This document shows, piece by piece, positions 33,603 through 42,587 of a stretch of DNA of 64,000 nt. The stretch is from Streptomyces sp. DSM 110735. Lineage in GTDB: Bacteria; Actinomycetota; Actinomycetes; Streptomycetales; Streptomycetaceae. The position numbers and the translations under genes were made by a program. The notes beneath the pieces were generated by a model. That model was given only the letters and a program-made list of their open reading frames with translations. It made no database searches and had not been told where the DNA came from. Positions within the stretch are counted from its first letter, which is position 1. Each line of letters begins with the position of its first letter. The stretch spans positions 62,001 to 126,000 of the forward strand of contig NZ_JACYHF010000006.1 in NCBI RefSeq assembly GCF_016482685.1. Reading direction: 5' to 3'.

Positions 33603-35339
33603 TCAGTGCGCCGCCTCGATCGCGGCGATCTCCGGGTGGTGGAGGTCGAAGGCGGGGGATTCGCTGCGGATGCGGGGCAGGGAGGTGAAGTTGTGGCGCG
33701 GGGGCGGGCAGGAGGTCGCCCACTCCAGGGAACGGCCGTAGCCCCAGGGGTCGTCGACGTCCACCGGCTTGCCGTACTTCGCGGTCTTCCAGACGTTGTA
33801 GAAGAAGGGCAGGACCGACAGGCCGAGCAGGAACGAGCCGATGGTCGAGACCGTGTTCAGGGCGGTGAAGCCGTCGGCCGCGAGGTAGTCCGCGTACCGG
33901 CGGGGCATCCCCTCGGCGCCCAGCCAGTGCTGGACCAGGAAGGTCGTGTGGAAACCGATCGTCAGGGTCCAGAAGGTGATCTTGCCGAGCCGTTCGTCCA
34001 GCATCTTGCCGGTGAACTTGGGCCACCAGAAGTGGAAGCCCGCGAACATGGCGTACACGACCGTGCCGAAGACCGTGTAGTGGAAGTGGGCGACCACGAA
34101 GTACGAGTCGGACAGGTGGAAGTCCATCGGGGGCGAGGCGAGGATGACGCCGGTCAGACCGCCGAACACGAACGTGATCAGGAAGCCGGTCGTCCACAGC
34201 ATCGGCGTCTCGAAGGACAGCGACCCCTTCCACATGGTGCCGATCCAGTTGAAGAACTTGACCCCGGTGGGCACCGCGATCAGGAAGGTCATGAAGGAGA
34301 AGAACGGCAGCAACACACCGCCGGTGACGTACATGTGGTGCGCCCACACCGTCACCGAGAGACCCGCGATGGCGATGGTGGCGGCGACCAGCCCCATGTA
34401 GCCGAACATGGGCTTACGGGCGAACACCGGGATGATCTCCGAGACGATCCCGAAGAACGGCAACGCCAGGATGTACACCTCCGGATGCCCGAAGAACCAG
34501 AACAGGTGCTGCCACAGCAGCGCGCCGCCGTTGGCCGCGTCGAAGACGTGTGAGCCGAACTTGCGGTCCATCTCCAAGGCGAACAGCGCCGCCGCCAGCA
34601 CCGGGAAGACGATGAGGACCAGCAGCGCGGTCAGCAGCACGTTCCAGGTGAAGATCGGCATCCGGAACATCGTCATGCCGGGCGCGCGCATGCAGATGAT
34701 GGTCGTGATGAAGTTGACCGCGCCGAGGATGCTGCCGAACCCGGACAGGGCCACGCCCATGATCCACAGGTCGGCGCCCAGTCCCGGCGAGTGCACCGCG
34801 TCCGACAGCGGGGCGTAGAGGAACCAGCCGAAGTCCGCCGCCCCGCCCGGCGTCAGGAAACCGAACGCGGCGATGGACGAGCCGAACAGGAACAGCCAGT
34901 ACGCCAGCATGTTCAACCGGGGGAACGCCACGTCCGGCGCGCCGATCTGCAGCGGCATGAGCCAGTTGGCGAAGCCGGTGAACAGCGGCATCGCGAACAT
35001 CAGCAGCATGATCGAACCGTGCATCGTGAACGCCTGGTTGAACTGCTCGCTGGACATGATCTGGAGCCCGGGCCGTGCCAGTTCGGCCCGCATCATCAGC
35101 GCCATGACCCCGCCGACGACGAAGAAGACGAGCGCGGAGACGAAATACAGCGTCCCGATCCGCTTGTGGTCGGTGGTCGTCAGCCACTCCACCCACGTCG
35201 GCCGGTTCGCCGTCCGCACGGCCACGCCGGACCCGTCGGACCAGCCGGTCCCCTCGCGGACGGCCGGACGTATCCGCTCCCGCTCCGCGCTCGTCCCCTG
35301 ATCGACCTGTGCCTCGTCCACCGGACGGTGCCTCCCCAT
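33603..35339 (-). CDS. ctaD: Cytochrome c oxidase subunit I (orphan copy)
   Basis: Haem-copper oxidase core subunit, 578 aa, with 12 predicted helices. Haem and CuB ligands are readable: His in [12 protein letters not shown], the His-Tyr crosslink motif [13 protein letters not shown], the His pair in [12 protein letters not shown], and the two His in [11 protein letters not shown]. The K- and D-pathway regions are intact. No subunit II, III or haem-synthesis genes are nearby, so it is a second, isolated copy. ATG 35339 lacks a clear ribosome site; a shorter GTG near the [14 protein letters not shown] segment is possible. The upstream leader is full of CACA repeats. Confidence 0.94.
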   Translation of the reverse strand: MGRHRPVDEAQVDQGTSAERERIRPAVREGTGWSDGSGVAVRTANRPTWVEWLTTTDHKRIGTLYFVSALVFFVVGGVMALMMRAELARPGLQIMSSEQFNQAFTMHGSIMLLMFAMPLFTGFANWLMPLQIGAPDVAFPRLNMLAYWLFLFGSSIAAFGFLTPGGAADFGWFLYAPLSDAVHSPGLGADLWIMGVALSGFGSILGAVNFITTIICMRAPGMTMFRMPIFTWNVLLTALLVLIVFPVLAAALFALEMDRKFGSHVFDAANGGALLWQHLFWFFGHPEVYILALPFFGIVSEIIPVFARKPMFGYMGLVAATIAIAGLSVTVWAHHMYVTGGVLLPFFSFMTFLIAVPTGVKFFNWIGTMWKGSLSFETPMLWTTGFLITFVFGGLTGVILASPPMDFHLSDSYFVVAHFHYTVFGTVVYAMFAGFHFWWPKFTGKMLDERLGKITFWTLTIGFHTTFLVQHWLGAEGMPRRYADYLAADGFTALNTVSTIGSFLLGLSVLPFFYNVWKTAKYGKPVDVDDPWGYGRSLEWATSCPPPRHNFTSLPRIRSESPAFDLHHPEIAAIEAAH

Positions 35340-35370
35340 CTGCGCTTGTGGCTGTCGGACCGGGGAGGCG

Positions 35371-35490
35371 CTGCACACATGGTGACATCACACATAGTCG
35401 CCCTGCACAGGGGGTGCCCTGCACACAGTGACCGCGCACATGGGCGCCCCACACATATGGCCCGCACACACAGTGCACACCGTGGTGGGA
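35371..35490. repeat. Array of CACA(CAT) repeats upstream of ctaD, about 15-bp period
   Basis: Seven CACA-containing units begin at 35374, 35389, 35406, 35422, 35437, 35450 and 35465, so the offsets are 13-17 bases. Three read CACACAT; others read CACACAG, CACATGG or CACAGGG. They fill much of the 295-base gap between ctaD and the next gene. The rest of that gap shows nothing recognisable. Confidence 0.75.
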
Positions 35491-35634
35491 CACGGCGTCT
35501 CCCGGCCGCCGCCACATGATCGTCGCTGGGCACCCCCGGCCCGATAGGGGCGAACGGTCCCGGTCTCACCGCACGGCCGGGACCAACGGCACTGCACCGA
35601 TCGGCCCGCACCCGCCGCGCCGATCGGCCAGGAC

Positions 35635-36354
35635 TTACCGCCCCGCGAGCACGAACCACCGCGCGGGCAGGTCGATCCGCGTCCCGTCCGGGAAGTGCTC
35701 CGTCTGCGGCAGGACCGTCTCCCCCGTGGCCAGGATCTCCAGCCCCGCCTCCCCGAGCAGCCGCGGGATCTCCTCGTCCGGCGCGTCGGCGGGCTTGAGG
35801 CGGTGTTGGAAGACGCGGCGCAGCTTGGGCGGCGGCCCGTCCGGACCACCCGCCGCGCGCTGGAGCACCTCACGCGACTCCGAGGTCAGCTCGACCACGA
35901 AGGCGCGCCCCGCGCTGCCGATCAGCTCGGCCACGGCGGCGGCGACTGCGGGGCGCGCCTCCGGCTCGCTCTGGTGGATGACGGCCCGCATGTAGACGTT
36001 GCTGTCCCCGAGCCGGGCGTGCAGGTCCCGCACCGCCTCGGCGTCCGTGAGGTCGAGCTGCTCGAACTCCACCGCGTTGTCCTTGGCGGCACGGCGGGCG
36101 TGGTCGACGGCGGCGTGCGAGAGGTCGACGCCCACGGCGCGGGCGAACCGGGTGGCGAGATAGCGGGTCTGGGTGCCGTTGCCGCAGCCGAGGTCCACGA
36201 TCACACGGTCGGAGTCGGCGTGCGGCAGCAGGAGTTCGCTGTGCGGTCCGGCGGAGAGGGACGGGTCCGCGTCCCAGATCGCGGAGCCGCCCTCGTCGGG
36301 CGTCTCCTCCCAGTAACTCTCCCAATTGGAGCGGTAGTTGTCGGACACGTTCAT
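35635..36354 (-). CDS. Class I SAM-dependent methyltransferase
   Basis: Methyltransferase, 239 aa. Motif I is VIVDLGCGNGTQTRYLA (about residues 52-68), then VGVDLSHAAV as the strand-2 motif. The middle has VEFEQLDLTD and the fold closes with GLEILATGET. The N-terminal NYRSNWESYWEETPDE resembles thiopurine/tellurite-type methyltransferases. ATG 36354 follows GGGGAGA. It stands between the ctaD leader and the signalling phosphatase, both on the same strand. The acceptor is unknown. Confidence 0.88.
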   Translation of the reverse strand: MNVSDNYRSNWESYWEETPDEGGSAIWDADPSLSAGPHSELLLPHADSDRVIVDLGCGNGTQTRYLATRFARAVGVDLSHAAVDHARRAAKDNAVEFEQLDLTDAEAVRDLHARLGDSNVYMRAVIHQSEPEARPAVAAAVAELIGSAGRAFVVELTSESREVLQRAAGGPDGPPPKLRRVFQHRLKPADAPDEEIPRLLGEAGLEILATGETVLPQTEHFPDGTRIDLPARWFVLAGR

Positions 36355-36444
36355 CGCGATCTCCCCAAGTTCGTCGGCGTGCTCGGGATATCGCGTCCGC
36401 CCTCACCCGGGCAAGGGGTCGGAGGGCACCTTTACGGGACGGGC

Positions 36445-36463
36445 GACCGGTTCCTCACCGGTC
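36445..36463 (-). terminator. Hairpin after the PP2C phosphatase gene
   Basis: GACCGGT (36445-36451) pairs with ACCGGTC (36457-36463) across a five-base loop, 14 bases beyond the stop of the reverse-strand gene. Confidence 0.4.
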
Positions 36464-36476
36464 AACCACCCGCACC

Positions 36477-39005
36477 TCAGCGCCCGTTCAGCCCCTGCTC
36501 GAACCACACCGTCTTCCGGTGCCCGCTGCCGCTCGCGCCCCACTCCCGCGCCAGCCGGGTGACCACGCGCAGCCCCCGCCCCTCCTCGTCCTCGGGTCCG
36601 GCGGCGAGCAGCCGGGGCAACTCCGGTTCCGCGTCCGTGACTTCGAAGAGCAGCGCGTCGGTGCGCACCACCCGCAGCCCGACCGAGCCGCCCCCGCCGT
36701 GCCGTACGGCGTTGGTGACGACCTCGCTGACCAGCAGCCGGGCCGTCTCCACTGCCTCCGGCAGCCCCCACTCCTCCAGCCGGTCGGCGACCAGCCGCCG
36801 GGCGCGGGCGACTTCGCGCGGGTTCGCCTCCACCTGCCACTCGGCCACATGGTCGTCGGGGATGCCGTTGAGCCGGGCCATCAGCAGGGCCACGTCGTCC
36901 TTGCGTCCGCCCCGGGTGTTGAGGGCGCGGATGATGGTGTCGCAGGCGGCGTCCATCGAGGCGGCGGGGTGCGCGGCGGACTCGCAGAGCGCGGCCAGCC
37001 CCTCCCCGATGTCGGTGCCGCGGACCTCGACCAGACCGTCGGTGCACAGCACCAGCCGGTCGCCGGGCGCCACCTTGATCACGTCCGCCTCGAAGGGCAC
37101 CCCGCCCACGCCGATGGGCGCGCCGGTGGGCAGGTCGAGCAGGGTGCTGCTGCCGTCCTCGGCGCGGACCAGGACGGGCGGGATGTGTCCGGCGTTGGCG
37201 AGCTGGAGTTCGCCGCGGATCGGGTCGTAGACGGCGTAGAGACAGGTCGCGAGGTAGTTCTCACCGAGGCGCCGTGCCAAGTCGTCCAGGTTGCGCAGAA
37301 GTTGGGCGGGCGGGGTCGCCATCGCCGCCATGGTCTGGACGGCGGTGCGCAACTGGCCCATCATCGCCGCCGAGTTGAGACCGTGACCCATCACGTCGCC
37401 CACGACGAGGGCGGTGCGGGAGCCGGGCAGTTTGATGGTGTCGAACCAGTCGCCGCCGATCCGCCCGAGCCGGGTGCCCGGCAGATAGCGGGTGGCCACG
37501 TCGCACCCCGCCATGCGCGGGGTGACCTGCGGCAGCATGCTGTCCTGGAGGGTGTCGGCGACGTTCTCCTGGTAGGTGTACATGCGCGCGTTGTCGAGCA
37601 CGAGCCCGGCGCGGGCGGCGAGTTCGGCGCCGGTGGTGCGGTCCATGTCGTCGAAGGCGGGGCGGTCCGGGCAGCGCATCAGCACCATGAAGCCGAGGAC
37701 GACGTTGCGCGCCTTGAGCGGGACGATCAGCAGGGAGCGACCGCCGATCAGCGGCCTGAGGTCGCGCTTCTCGAACTCGCCGGAGATGCGCTCGGACAGC
37801 TCGTCGGTGACCCTCGGGATGAGCACCGGCTCGCCGGTCACCATGCACTGGTAGAACGGGGTGTGTTCGGGGAAAGCGAAGGACTCCCCGACCGGCACGG
37901 TGTCGTCCCAGCGACCGGGTTCGTCGTTGTGCTCGACCCAGACGCGGTGCATGTCGGTGGTGGCGTCGGGCGGACCGTCCGGGAAACCCTCGCCCGCGAG
38001 CACGGCGGCGCGCAGATGCGTACCGGCGAAGTCCGCGAAGCGGGGGACGGCGGCGCTGGTGACCTCGCGGATGGTGGCGCCGAGGTCGAGGGAGGTGCCG
38101 ATGGCGGAGCTGACCTCGTTGAGGAACTCCAGGCGCTCGCGGACAGCCGCGTACTCCAGGTCGTGCTCGGCTCCGGCGGGGATCACGGGGGCGCTGGGCA
38201 GCCGGGGGACAACGCTGTCAACGTGCACCCGGCCCGCCCTGCGCGGCACGCCCCAGTACGGGGTGACCGGTACGCGGTCGGACTGGCTGAACTCCAGGAC
38301 GGGGTAGCCGAGTTCGAGCACCTGGGAGACGATGCGGGCGCTGAGTCCCGGACCCATACCGGGCAGGATCTCGGGCAGTCGGCGGGCCAGCCCGTCGGGG
38401 TCGGGGAGTTCGGTGTGGCGGGCGAAGCCGGGGGCGACGCGCTCGGTGGCACCGTACTCCTGACCACGTTCGGCGCGCAGTCTGGTGGCGTCGGCGGCGA
38501 GCACCAGCAGGCGGGAGGGACCGGGTCCGATGAGCGGATAGGCCCACCAGAGCACGTCGATCCGCTCGGCGCCGGACGCCTCTTCCCCAGCTCCCCGAGC
38601 CTCCCCGGCGGGATCGGCTTCACCCGTCGAGGAACCCGCGCCCAGCGCGGGAGTCAGCCGCGCCCACCCCGACTTCGGATACCCCGTCCCGTCCCCGAGC
38701 AGGACCCCCAGATCGGGTCCGAGCCCGTCGTAGACGTCGTCGGCGTACGCGTCATGGGTGCCGTCTCCGGCGGGTGCCGCGTCCGGCAGGTCGTCGGGCA
38801 GCGCGCCCGCGACCGGCAGCAGATCAGCCGCCGGACGGCCCACCGCGTCCTCGCGCCCCGGTCCGAACAGCCTGCGGGCTCCGCTGCTCCAGTGGGAGAC
38901 CAGTCCGGCGCGGTCGACGACCACCACGGCCAGCGGGATACGGCCCGGCGCGGTGTCATCGGCGCCGCGGCCGGGAGGTGTGTCCCGTTCGCTGCCACGG
39001 TCCAT
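36477..39005 (-). CDS. PAS-GAF-SpoIIE (PP2C) phosphatase with C-terminal HATPase domain
   Basis: A multidomain regulator of the partner-switching type, 842 aa. A PAS-like domain lies at about residues 20-130 (VVVDRAGLVSHWSSGARRLF), a second sensory region at about 150-300 and GAF at about 320-480. The PP2C/RsbU-SpoIIE phosphatase (GDWFDTIKLPG, VVGDVMGHG, LVLCTDGLVEVRG) lies at about 500-720, and an anti-sigma-factor-kinase-like ATPase (LLVSEVVTNAVRHGGGG, EGRGLRVVTRLA) at about 730-840. It should dephosphorylate anti-anti-sigma proteins. Soluble. GAGAGAGGG precedes ATG 39005. No sigma or STAS gene is adjacent. Confidence 0.92.
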   Translation of the reverse strand: MDRGSERDTPPGRGADDTAPGRIPLAVVVVDRAGLVSHWSSGARRLFGPGREDAVGRPAADLLPVAGALPDDLPDAAPAGDGTHDAYADDVYDGLGPDLGVLLGDGTGYPKSGWARLTPALGAGSSTGEADPAGEARGAGEEASGAERIDVLWWAYPLIGPGPSRLLVLAADATRLRAERGQEYGATERVAPGFARHTELPDPDGLARRLPEILPGMGPGLSARIVSQVLELGYPVLEFSQSDRVPVTPYWGVPRRAGRVHVDSVVPRLPSAPVIPAGAEHDLEYAAVRERLEFLNEVSSAIGTSLDLGATIREVTSAAVPRFADFAGTHLRAAVLAGEGFPDGPPDATTDMHRVWVEHNDEPGRWDDTVPVGESFAFPEHTPFYQCMVTGEPVLIPRVTDELSERISGEFEKRDLRPLIGGRSLLIVPLKARNVVLGFMVLMRCPDRPAFDDMDRTTGAELAARAGLVLDNARMYTYQENVADTLQDSMLPQVTPRMAGCDVATRYLPGTRLGRIGGDWFDTIKLPGSRTALVVGDVMGHGLNSAAMMGQLRTAVQTMAAMATPPAQLLRNLDDLARRLGENYLATCLYAVYDPIRGELQLANAGHIPPVLVRAEDGSSTLLDLPTGAPIGVGGVPFEADVIKVAPGDRLVLCTDGLVEVRGTDIGEGLAALCESAAHPAASMDAACDTIIRALNTRGGRKDDVALLMARLNGIPDDHVAEWQVEANPREVARARRLVADRLEEWGLPEAVETARLLVSEVVTNAVRHGGGGSVGLRVVRTDALLFEVTDAEPELPRLLAAGPEDEEGRGLRVVTRLAREWGASGSGHRKTVWFEQGLNGR

Positions 39006-39173
39006 GACCCAGGCCCTCTCTCCCACGGCTGTCCGCAAACGATCTGTGCCGCCCGCCACTACCGTACGGGGGCGGCCGGTCGCGATGTGGGGAGATTCCT
39101 GGAATTGGTCGCCCCGCACCGGACCCGCCCGCTCACCGCGCCCCCGTCACGCTCCCGGCGTACGCTCCCCGCC

Positions 39174-39320
39174 CGGGCTGGGCACGCACGCCGTCCCGGG
39201 CCGGCAGCGCACTCCGCCCGAGCCGGGCGCGCACGCCGCCCGGACCGGACGCGCGCCCCATGCGAGCCGAGCGCACGCCCCGTCCGAACCCGTCCGAACC
39301 CCTCCGAACCCGCGCCGAAC
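39174..39320. repeat. Degenerate 22-bp tandem repeats followed by 10-bp repeats
   Basis: Five units of 22-23 bp start at 39174, 39197, 39219, 39241 and 39263 (pattern CGRGCCGGGCRCGCACGCC). They run into three 10-bp units CGTCCGAACC/CCTCCGAACC at 39281-39310. The 379-base gap between the phosphatase start and the MFS fusion contains no gene. The unit length is not a multiple of three, which argues against coding. Confidence 0.7.
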
Positions 39321-39384
39321 CCAACCGGTCCCGCGCCGATCCCGTCCCGGGCGCGCACCCCCGCCCCGGCGACCACCCCCGCCC

Positions 39385-41844
39385 TCAGTCCTCGTGCCCC
39401 AACTGAAGATCCCGCTCCGTACGCCCCCCGCCCGCCACCTGCAGCACGGTGGCGACCGGCGGATACCCCGCCGCGATCACCGTGTACTCCCCGGAGGACA
39501 GGTCCACGAACCGGAAGGTTCCGTCCGCGCCGGTGGTGAGCGTGTCGACCACGTTCCCGGCGGCGTCGAGCAGTGTCACCCGCGCGTCCTCCACGGCGCG
39601 TCCGCCGGTCGCCCGGACGGTGCCCTTGAGGACGGCGCCGCCCGCGAGTTCGACGTCCTGCCGGGTCTCGCGCGCCGCCTGGACGGAGACCGGGAGCGCG
39701 GCGGGGCGGAAGGCGGGGGCGCTCGCGGCGAGGGTGTACTCCCCCGCGACGAGTTCGGTGATGACGTAGCCGCCCTCGCGTCCGCTGCGGGTGGTGGCGA
39801 CGACCTCGCCGTGCACGTTGGTGAGCGTGACGATGGCGTCGCGCACGGGGCTGCCGTCGGCGGTGACCACGCTTCCGGCGAGGCGTCCGGCGCCGCCGAG
39901 CACGACGTCGAGTTCGACGGGCCGTTCGCCGACGGTGACGGAGACCGCCTGGGGCTGGTGCCCTCCGGCGGCGGCGATGAGGACGTACGAACCGGCGCCC
40001 GGGGTGGCGAGCGCGTAGCGGCCGTCGTCGCCGCTCGCGCCCCGGCCGATCTGCTGTCCGGCGACGTCGATCAGGGTGAGCGCCGCGCGCGGCACCACGG
40101 TCCCGTCGGGGTGCTGCACCGTGCCGCACACGGGAATTCCGGCCGCGTACGGCGAACGGGCATGTGGCACGCCGGAGTTGAGCGGCGCGGTCTCCGGCTC
40201 GGTGGTGGGGACGTTGTGGGACACCAGTGGTTTCTCCTTGAGGAAGAAGGCGATGACGAGACCGAGGACGAGCACCGGGACCAGATAGAGGAAGATCCGG
40301 GGCATCGCGTCGGCGTAGGCGCGGATGTAGGCGTCGCGCAGCCCCGGGGGCAGCGCGTGGACGAGCTGCGGGGTGATGGACTGCGCGTCCGGCAGTCCGG
40401 CCCCGGCGCCCGGCGGGAGGTCCTCGCGCAGGGCGTCGGTGAGCCGGCCCGCGAAGAGCGTGCCGAAGATCGCGGCGCCGACGCTGCCGCCGATCTGCCG
40501 GAAGTAGTTGTTGGCGCTGGTGGCGGTGCCGAGGTCGGCCGGGCGCACGGAGTTCTGCACGGCGAGGACGAGGACGGGCATGACCAGACCGATGCCGGTG
40601 CCGAGCACGGCCATCCAGATGCTGTACGCCAGCCGGGAGGTGTCCACTTCGAGCAGCGAGAGCAGCCACATGCCGAGCGCGGCCAGCGCGCTGCCGAGCA
40701 GCGGGTAGAGCCGGTAGCGGCCGGTGCGGCTGATGAGCTGGCCGCCGATGATGGAGGCGCCGACGATCCCGGCCATCATGGGCAGCATGAGCAGCCCGGA
40801 CTCGGTGGCGCTGGCGCCGTCGACCATCTGGAGGAAGGTCGGCAGATAGCTGGCCGCGCCGAAGAGGGCGACGCCGATCACCAGCCCGACGAGTCCGGAG
40901 ACGTTGAAGACGGAGTCCCTGAACAGCCGTAGCGGGATGAGGGGTTCGGCGGCGAAGCGCTCGGCGACGAGGAAGAGCGCGATCGAGGCGAGCGCGCCCG
41001 CGCCGAGCCCGAGGATCTGCCGGGAGCCCCAGGCGTACTCGGTACCGCCCCAACTGGTCAGCAGCACCAGGCAGGTTGACGCGGCGGCGAGCAGCAGGGC
41101 GCCGGGCACGTCGAGGCGGGCGCGTACGCGCGGGCGGGGCAGCTTGAGGACGAGGGCGACGACGCAGAGGGTGACCAGTCCGAAGGGGACGTTGATGTAG
41201 AAGCACCAGCGCCAGGAGAGGTGGTCGGTGAAGTAGCCGCCGAGCAGGGGTCCGGCGACGGAGGCGAGGCCGAACACGGCGCCGATCAGGCCCATGTAGC
41301 GACCGCGCTGCCGGGGCGGCACGATGTCCGCGATGATCGCCTGGACGCCGATCATGAGTCCGCCCGCGCCGATGCCCTGGACGGCGCGGAAGGCGATCAT
41401 CTGGTCCATGCTCTGCGCGCGTCCGGCGAGCGCGGAGCCGATGACGAAGACCACGATGGCGAAGAGGAAGACGCCCTTGCGTCCGAAGAGGTCCCCGAGC
41501 TTGCCGTAGAGCGGCAGACCGATGGTGGAGGTCAGCAGATAGGCGGTGATCGCCCAGGACATCTTGTCCAGACCGTGCAGCTCACCGACGATCTTCGGCA
41601 GCGCGGTGGCGACGATCATCTGGTCGAGCGCGGCCAGGAGCAGCGCGCACATCAGCCCGAGGAAGACCAGCCGCACCCGGCGCGGCCCGAGACCGAGACC
41701 GGACCCGGGGGCGGGCGGTTCCGCGTCCGCCTGTTCGGCCGGGACCGGGATCGGGACCGTCGTGGCGATCCCCTCGTCCGGCTCGTCCCGCACCAGCGTC
41801 GTCCCGGCCACCTGACCGCTCCCCTCGTCGCACTTTTCGCACAT
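39385..41844 (-). CDS. MFS transporter (DHA2, 14-helix) with three C-terminal carboxypeptidase-regulatory-like domains
   Basis: An 819-aa fusion. Residues about 60-540 form an EmrB/QacA-type drug transporter: [15 protein letters not shown] in helix 1, [11 protein letters not shown] as motif A and [14 protein letters not shown] as motif C. Residues about 575-815 hold three repeated beta-sandwich domains of the CarboxypepD_reg type, each with a G-x-V pattern, a V-x-x-A-x-V-T-L strand, D/G-G-x-Y/F and a YTL/YVL/YTV strand. The short N-tail has a CEKC pair. ATG 41844 is preferred to TTG 41856; neither has a strong ribosome site. The export substrate is unknown. Confidence 0.9.
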   Translation of the reverse strand: MCEKCDEGSGQVAGTTLVRDEPDEGIATTVPIPVPAEQADAEPPAPGSGLGLGPRRVRLVFLGLMCALLLAALDQMIVATALPKIVGELHGLDKMSWAITAYLLTSTIGLPLYGKLGDLFGRKGVFLFAIVVFVIGSALAGRAQSMDQMIAFRAVQGIGAGGLMIGVQAIIADIVPPRQRGRYMGLIGAVFGLASVAGPLLGGYFTDHLSWRWCFYINVPFGLVTLCVVALVLKLPRPRVRARLDVPGALLLAAASTCLVLLTSWGGTEYAWGSRQILGLGAGALASIALFLVAERFAAEPLIPLRLFRDSVFNVSGLVGLVIGVALFGAASYLPTFLQMVDGASATESGLLMLPMMAGIVGASIIGGQLISRTGRYRLYPLLGSALAALGMWLLSLLEVDTSRLAYSIWMAVLGTGIGLVMPVLVLAVQNSVRPADLGTATSANNYFRQIGGSVGAAIFGTLFAGRLTDALREDLPPGAGAGLPDAQSITPQLVHALPPGLRDAYIRAYADAMPRIFLYLVPVLVLGLVIAFFLKEKPLVSHNVPTTEPETAPLNSGVPHARSPYAAGIPVCGTVQHPDGTVVPRAALTLIDVAGQQIGRGASGDDGRYALATPGAGSYVLIAAAGGHQPQAVSVTVGERPVELDVVLGGAGRLAGSVVTADGSPVRDAIVTLTNVHGEVVATTRSGREGGYVITELVAGEYTLAASAPAFRPAALPVSVQAARETRQDVELAGGAVLKGTVRATGGRAVEDARVTLLDAAGNVVDTLTTGADGTFRFVDLSSGEYTVIAAGYPPVATVLQVAGGGRTERDLQLGHED

Positions 41845-41921
41845 TTCCCGCGTCAAGGGACAACTGCGAACAAGTGCGGCGAGTTACGGCCAAAGCTCAA
41901 ACGGCGCCGATGTCACCCGAA

Positions 41922-41951
41922 CCGGTGAAGGACACAACACCCCTTCACCGG
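41922..41951 (-). terminator. Hairpin between the SRPBCC and MFS-fusion genes
   Basis: CCGGTGAAGG (41922-41931) pairs perfectly with CCTTCACCGG (41942-41951) across a ten-base loop. It follows the SRPBCC stop and precedes the MFS start on the same strand, so it separates two transcription units or acts in the MFS leader. Confidence 0.65.
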
Positions 41952-41974
41952 ACGGACGTTGAGAGAGCCGAGGA

Positions 41975-42418
41975 TTACTTCTCCACCTGCGCGGCGAGGT
42001 TGGCGAGGATCGCGCCGTAGATCCGGTCGAGACCCTTGGGCGCGAAGGTGCGCTCGAAGAAGCCGCCGATGCCGCCCGCGCCCTTCCAGGTGGTGGTCAC
42101 GACGACGCGGGACCTGCCGTCACCGGCGGGGGTGACCCGCCAGGTGGTGACCATGGTGGAGTTGCGGTCCTTCTCGACCAGCTCGCCGTCGGTGGGCTCA
42201 CTGACCTCCAGCAGGCAGTCGCGCACGCGCTTGCTGGTGGCCTGGAGCTTCCAGTGGACGAGGGTGCCCGCGCCGTCGCCGCCCTCGCGCACCTCGTATT
42301 CGCTGAAGTGCTCGGGGAGCAGTTGGGGGCGGCTGTCGCGGTAGTCCGCGAGCGCGTCGAACACCGTCTCGGCGTCCGCCGCCACGATCCGTTCCGTAGT
42401 GGCCTCGACCTGCGCCAT
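41975..42418 (-). CDS. SRPBCC (START/Bet v1-like) ligand-binding protein
   Basis: A 147-aa hydrophobic-cavity protein of the polyketide-cyclase/COXG group. It opens VEATTERIVAADAETVFDAL, has strands GTLVHWKLQ and STMVTTWRVTP, and closes with GGFFERTFAPKGLDRIYGA, the long C-terminal helix that lines the cavity. ATG 42418 has GGAGGAAAGCG upstream. It is divergent from the radical SAM gene. Function unknown; it may bind a lipid or aromatic ligand. Confidence 0.88.
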   Translation of the reverse strand: MAQVEATTERIVAADAETVFDALADYRDSRPQLLPEHFSEYEVREGGDGAGTLVHWKLQATSKRVRDCLLEVSEPTDGELVEKDRNSTMVTTWRVTPAGDGRSRVVVTTTWKGAGGIGGFFERTFAPKGLDRIYGAILANLAAQVEK

Positions 42419-42543
42419 CGCTTTCCTCCACGACCTGGTTCCTGGGGTTCGGCCAAGCCAACCACCCGGGGGGCCGGGCGCCCAAATCGGGGGCGTCCGA
42501 ACCGGGCGCACGGGGGCGCGCGCACCGGCTCACCCGATCATGG

Positions 42544-42561
42544 GAACACATGTTCTATTGT
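42544..42561 (+). promoter_or_regulatory. Probable LexA (SOS) box and overlapping -10
   Basis: GAACACATGTTC (42544-42555) matches the actinobacterial GAAC-N4-GTTC SOS box. It abuts TATTGT (42556-42561), a plausible -10, 27 bases upstream of the radical SAM start. From memory, the mycobacterial homologue Rv2578c is in the LexA regulon. Confidence 0.6.
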
Positions 42562-42587
42562 GGGTCGAGAGCTACCGAGGAGGCGTC

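Noticed and set aside
35371..35490. CRISPR-like array
   Set aside because: The units are short (about 15 bp), degenerate, with no constant repeat and spacer structure and no cas genes.
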